Source: Tolypothrix sp. PCC 7712 (GTDB lineage Bacteria; Cyanobacteriota; Cyanobacteriia; Cyanobacteriales; Nostocaceae). From it: 64,000 nucleotides of DNA. Shown here one piece after another: positions 62,529 to 64,000 of this stretch. How positions within the stretch are numbered: the stretch's first letter is position 1; each line of letters starts with the position of its first letter. A model generated the notes under the pieces. That model worked only from the letters and a program-made list of their open reading frames with translations, was not told the DNA's origin and did not search any database. Position numbers and translations under genes: made by a program. Location: assembly GCF_025860405.1 (NCBI RefSeq), contig NZ_CP063785.1:1426001-1490000 (forward strand), in the 5' to 3' direction.

Positions 62529-63264
62529 CGATCGCACATGGTATGAGTGGGAGCGATTAGCAGGAGCTTGTTACGCGCAAGGCAAGAAAATCTGCACTCG
62601 TCAGTACACACAAGAGCAGACAAAGATGCTGTTATGTTTGGCATGGTTGAGAAGGCATCACCCACGCTGCAAAGTGACTTATCGGAGCTTGAGAGATTAT
62701 TTCCAGGCTAATGAATACAAATTAGAGGAGGTATTTGACAAGTATTGCGAACAGGTCAACTCTGGTGAAACTTTTGTAGCCAATGAAGTTACACAACAAC
62801 CTAAAAAAATAGCTTTAAGTGAGGTGAAAAATTGTTGTAACCGGATTATTAACCGGGAGATTTCCAGGAATTGCTGGGCAAGTTGGAAGCAGTATTTAGG
62901 AATTGCAAAGTATGAAAAGTTTATAGATGAAGGGAAAGGCACATTGCTAACATACATGGCTTGTTGGCGACACGATCATCCCACTCAACGATTTCCCTCA
63001 GTAAATCAATTGCTAGTAATGATGAGAAATTGGTCACGCAGAGCAATGAGTATAGAAACAGCATCAAGCGCTCTGATGTTGCATCAATGGCAAATGCAGG
63101 GATGCAAGGGGAGAGATTTACACAAATACTTGGCTGCATGTGGCTACAAAGTCTCACCTCGCACATTGTACAAGTGGGGAGATTTTAGTAAACGAAGGCA
63201 TTATTCGGTTTCTGAGTTAGCAAAGTGGAAAGAAAAAGCTTCAAAAAGGTTAGGAGTGGCATGA
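62446..63264 (+). CDS. hypothetical helical protein, possible DNA-binding
   Basis: Encodes 272 residues from ATG 62446 (an ATG three codons upstream is possible). It is rich in Cys, Trp, Arg and Lys, with two related halves: SDRTWYEWERLAGACYAQGKK ... TKMLLCLAWLRRHHPRC and SRNCWASWKQYLGIAKYEKF ... LLTYMACWRHDHPTQRFPS. Each half ends in a helix-turn-helix-like stretch, suggesting an internal duplication. C-terminal SPRTLYKWGDFSKRRHYSVSELAKWK resembles a recognition helix. Family not recognised; a replication or regulatory protein of the mobile element is plausible. Confidence 0.55.
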   Translation: MPVVLEDWISQSTNLRNICQKIRSATISDRTWYEWERLAGACYAQGKKICTRQYTQEQTKMLLCLAWLRRHHPRCKVTYRSLRDYFQANEYKLEEVFDKYCEQVNSGETFVANEVTQQPKKIALSEVKNCCNRIINREISRNCWASWKQYLGIAKYEKFIDEGKGTLLTYMACWRHDHPTQRFPSVNQLLVMMRNWSRRAMSIETASSALMLHQWQMQGCKGRDLHKYLAACGYKVSPRTLYKWGDFSKRRHYSVSELAKWKEKASKRLGVA

Positions 63265-63359
63265 TTCGATTACTAGATGTATTCAACAATGTTTTAGCTT
63301 TCACAATTAATTTTGTGTTGTGCGGAGAATACTGTAATTATTGCTAAGGAATATAAATT

Positions 63360-63884
63360 ATGGCACGTAGAGGCTCGGAATTAATAGTACCAACAGAAGA
63401 GACATCAGTACAGACTTCATCGAAGGCAATTACTAGAAGTAAAAAAACCGAAATTACTACTCATAATCAACAAGCTTCAGCACAGGCTATTGAGGAGTTA
63501 GAGATTGCCTATGACTTTGATTTAAGAATAGCAATCATTCAAAAGTTAGTACAAAATAAACAGGTCATTCTTCAGTTGAAGGATAAAGAACGTCAAATTG
63601 CAGAAGCACTAGAACTAGCTAGATTGGAAGCTATTGAAATAGCGCGTGAAGAGGGAAAACAACAAGCCAGAGGTAAGATAGCCCAAAAAAAGGCTCAACA
63701 AAAAGCTGCAACACAACAGCACTTTATTGATGTGGAATTACCACAACTTATTGATAGCTGTGATTATCTGCCTTATGAAACCATGAAACAAACTATTAAT
63801 GAGTTTGCATCTCGTTTAGGTGTGGAATTGGAGTGGAGGGATTTATCCGATGGACAATTCGAGTGCATCCCCAGTATCGGCTGA
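63360..63884 (+). CDS. hypothetical coiled-coil protein
   Basis: Encodes 174 residues. The first 45 are polar and unstructured (ETSVQTSSKAITRSKKTEITT). A long coiled coil follows (about 75-130: ILQLKDKERQIAEALELARLEAIEIAREEGKQQARGKIAQKKAQQKAA). The end is acidic and globular (LPQLIDSCDYLPYETMKQTINEFASRLGVELEW). The next gene starts before its stop, so the two are coupled. It may organise a DNA-associated complex. Family not recognised. Confidence 0.55.
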   Translation: MARRGSELIVPTEETSVQTSSKAITRSKKTEITTHNQQASAQAIEELEIAYDFDLRIAIIQKLVQNKQVILQLKDKERQIAEALELARLEAIEIAREEGKQQARGKIAQKKAQQKAATQQHFIDVELPQLIDSCDYLPYETMKQTINEFASRLGVELEWRDLSDGQFECIPSIG

Positions 63885-64000
63885 AGTTCTTGAGTTTATC
63901 GATACGGTAAATCAGGGTAAAGGATTTGCCCAGATCACCGAAATCATCAGTGCAGAAGTACAGCGCCAAATCGAAAACCAATTGTTAGAGTTCCAAAGTG
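63850..64000 (+). CDS. partial hypothetical protein, open at window end
   Basis: ATG 63850 opens a frame that overlaps the preceding gene by 35 bp and is still open at the window edge. The first 50 residues begin MDNSSASPVSAEVLEFIDTV and continue QGKGFAQITEIISAEVQRQI, an amphipathic helix. The reading is supported only by the unbroken frame and gene-like composition. Confidence 0.45.
   Translation, partial: MDNSSASPVSAEVLEFIDTVNQGKGFAQITEIISAEVQRQIENQLLEFQS

Overview
The window reads as DNA of a filamentous, probably heterocyst-forming (Nostocales) cyanobacterium. GCGATCGC (HIP1) octamers are scattered throughout. There is an allophycocyanin-type phycobiliprotein, an orange carotenoid protein (OCP) and a Psb34-like protein, plus Nostoc-style short dispersed repeats and a dense load of insertion sequences. 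Species assignment is inference.

Layout. 0-7.4 kb: a decayed ISAs1 transposase; a large multidomain RNA end-processing protein (MJ1316-type domain, EEP phosphatase/nuclease, 2H phosphoesterase, poly(A)-polymerase-like nucleotidyltransferase); several small unknown genes including a DUF5674 protein; and a GIY-YIG nuclease. 7.4-7.7 kb: a three-repeat orphan CRISPR array. 7.8-16.5 kb: a membrane desaturase-like protein, a two-gene unit with a TIM-barrel protein, and a C-A-T-TE single-module NRPS. One IS element sits at the junction of the last two and rewrites both their C-termini. 17-25 kb: an orphan pstB, a fasciclin protein, and a photoprotection cluster (pentapeptide protein, ApcA paralogue, response regulator, OCP, Psb34-like protein, small membrane and zinc-ribbon proteins). 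A 72-bp upstream element is duplicated ahead of two of these genes. 25-27.3 kb: a graveyard of transposase remnants and what may be a decayed Fur-regulated gene.

27.5-45.1 kb is a defence island. A DISARM class-1-like set runs on the + strand: SNF2 helicase, N6-adenine methyltransferase, an Rpn/DUF2887 nuclease, and a very large helicase-DUF1998 protein ending in a Vsr-like domain. It converges on an Avs-like STAND ATPase with an N-terminal PD-(D/E)XK-type nuclease. An intact IS66 element with perfect 8-bp target duplications sits directly upstream of the STAND gene.

46.8-64 kb resembles a plasmid or integrative-element backbone. It has a winged-helix protein, an AlkB-like dioxygenase and a Rha-type regulator in one overlapping operon, then an XRE regulator facing an array of 15-bp iteron-like repeats. 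A long + strand run of small unknown genes follows, including a DUF1257-DUF2997-AAA ATPase operon whose ATPase gene is split by a group II intron. One gene is interrupted by a 177-bp MITE-like insertion. No rRNA or tRNA gene was recognised. Family calls rest on motifs and memory of the families; no search was run.
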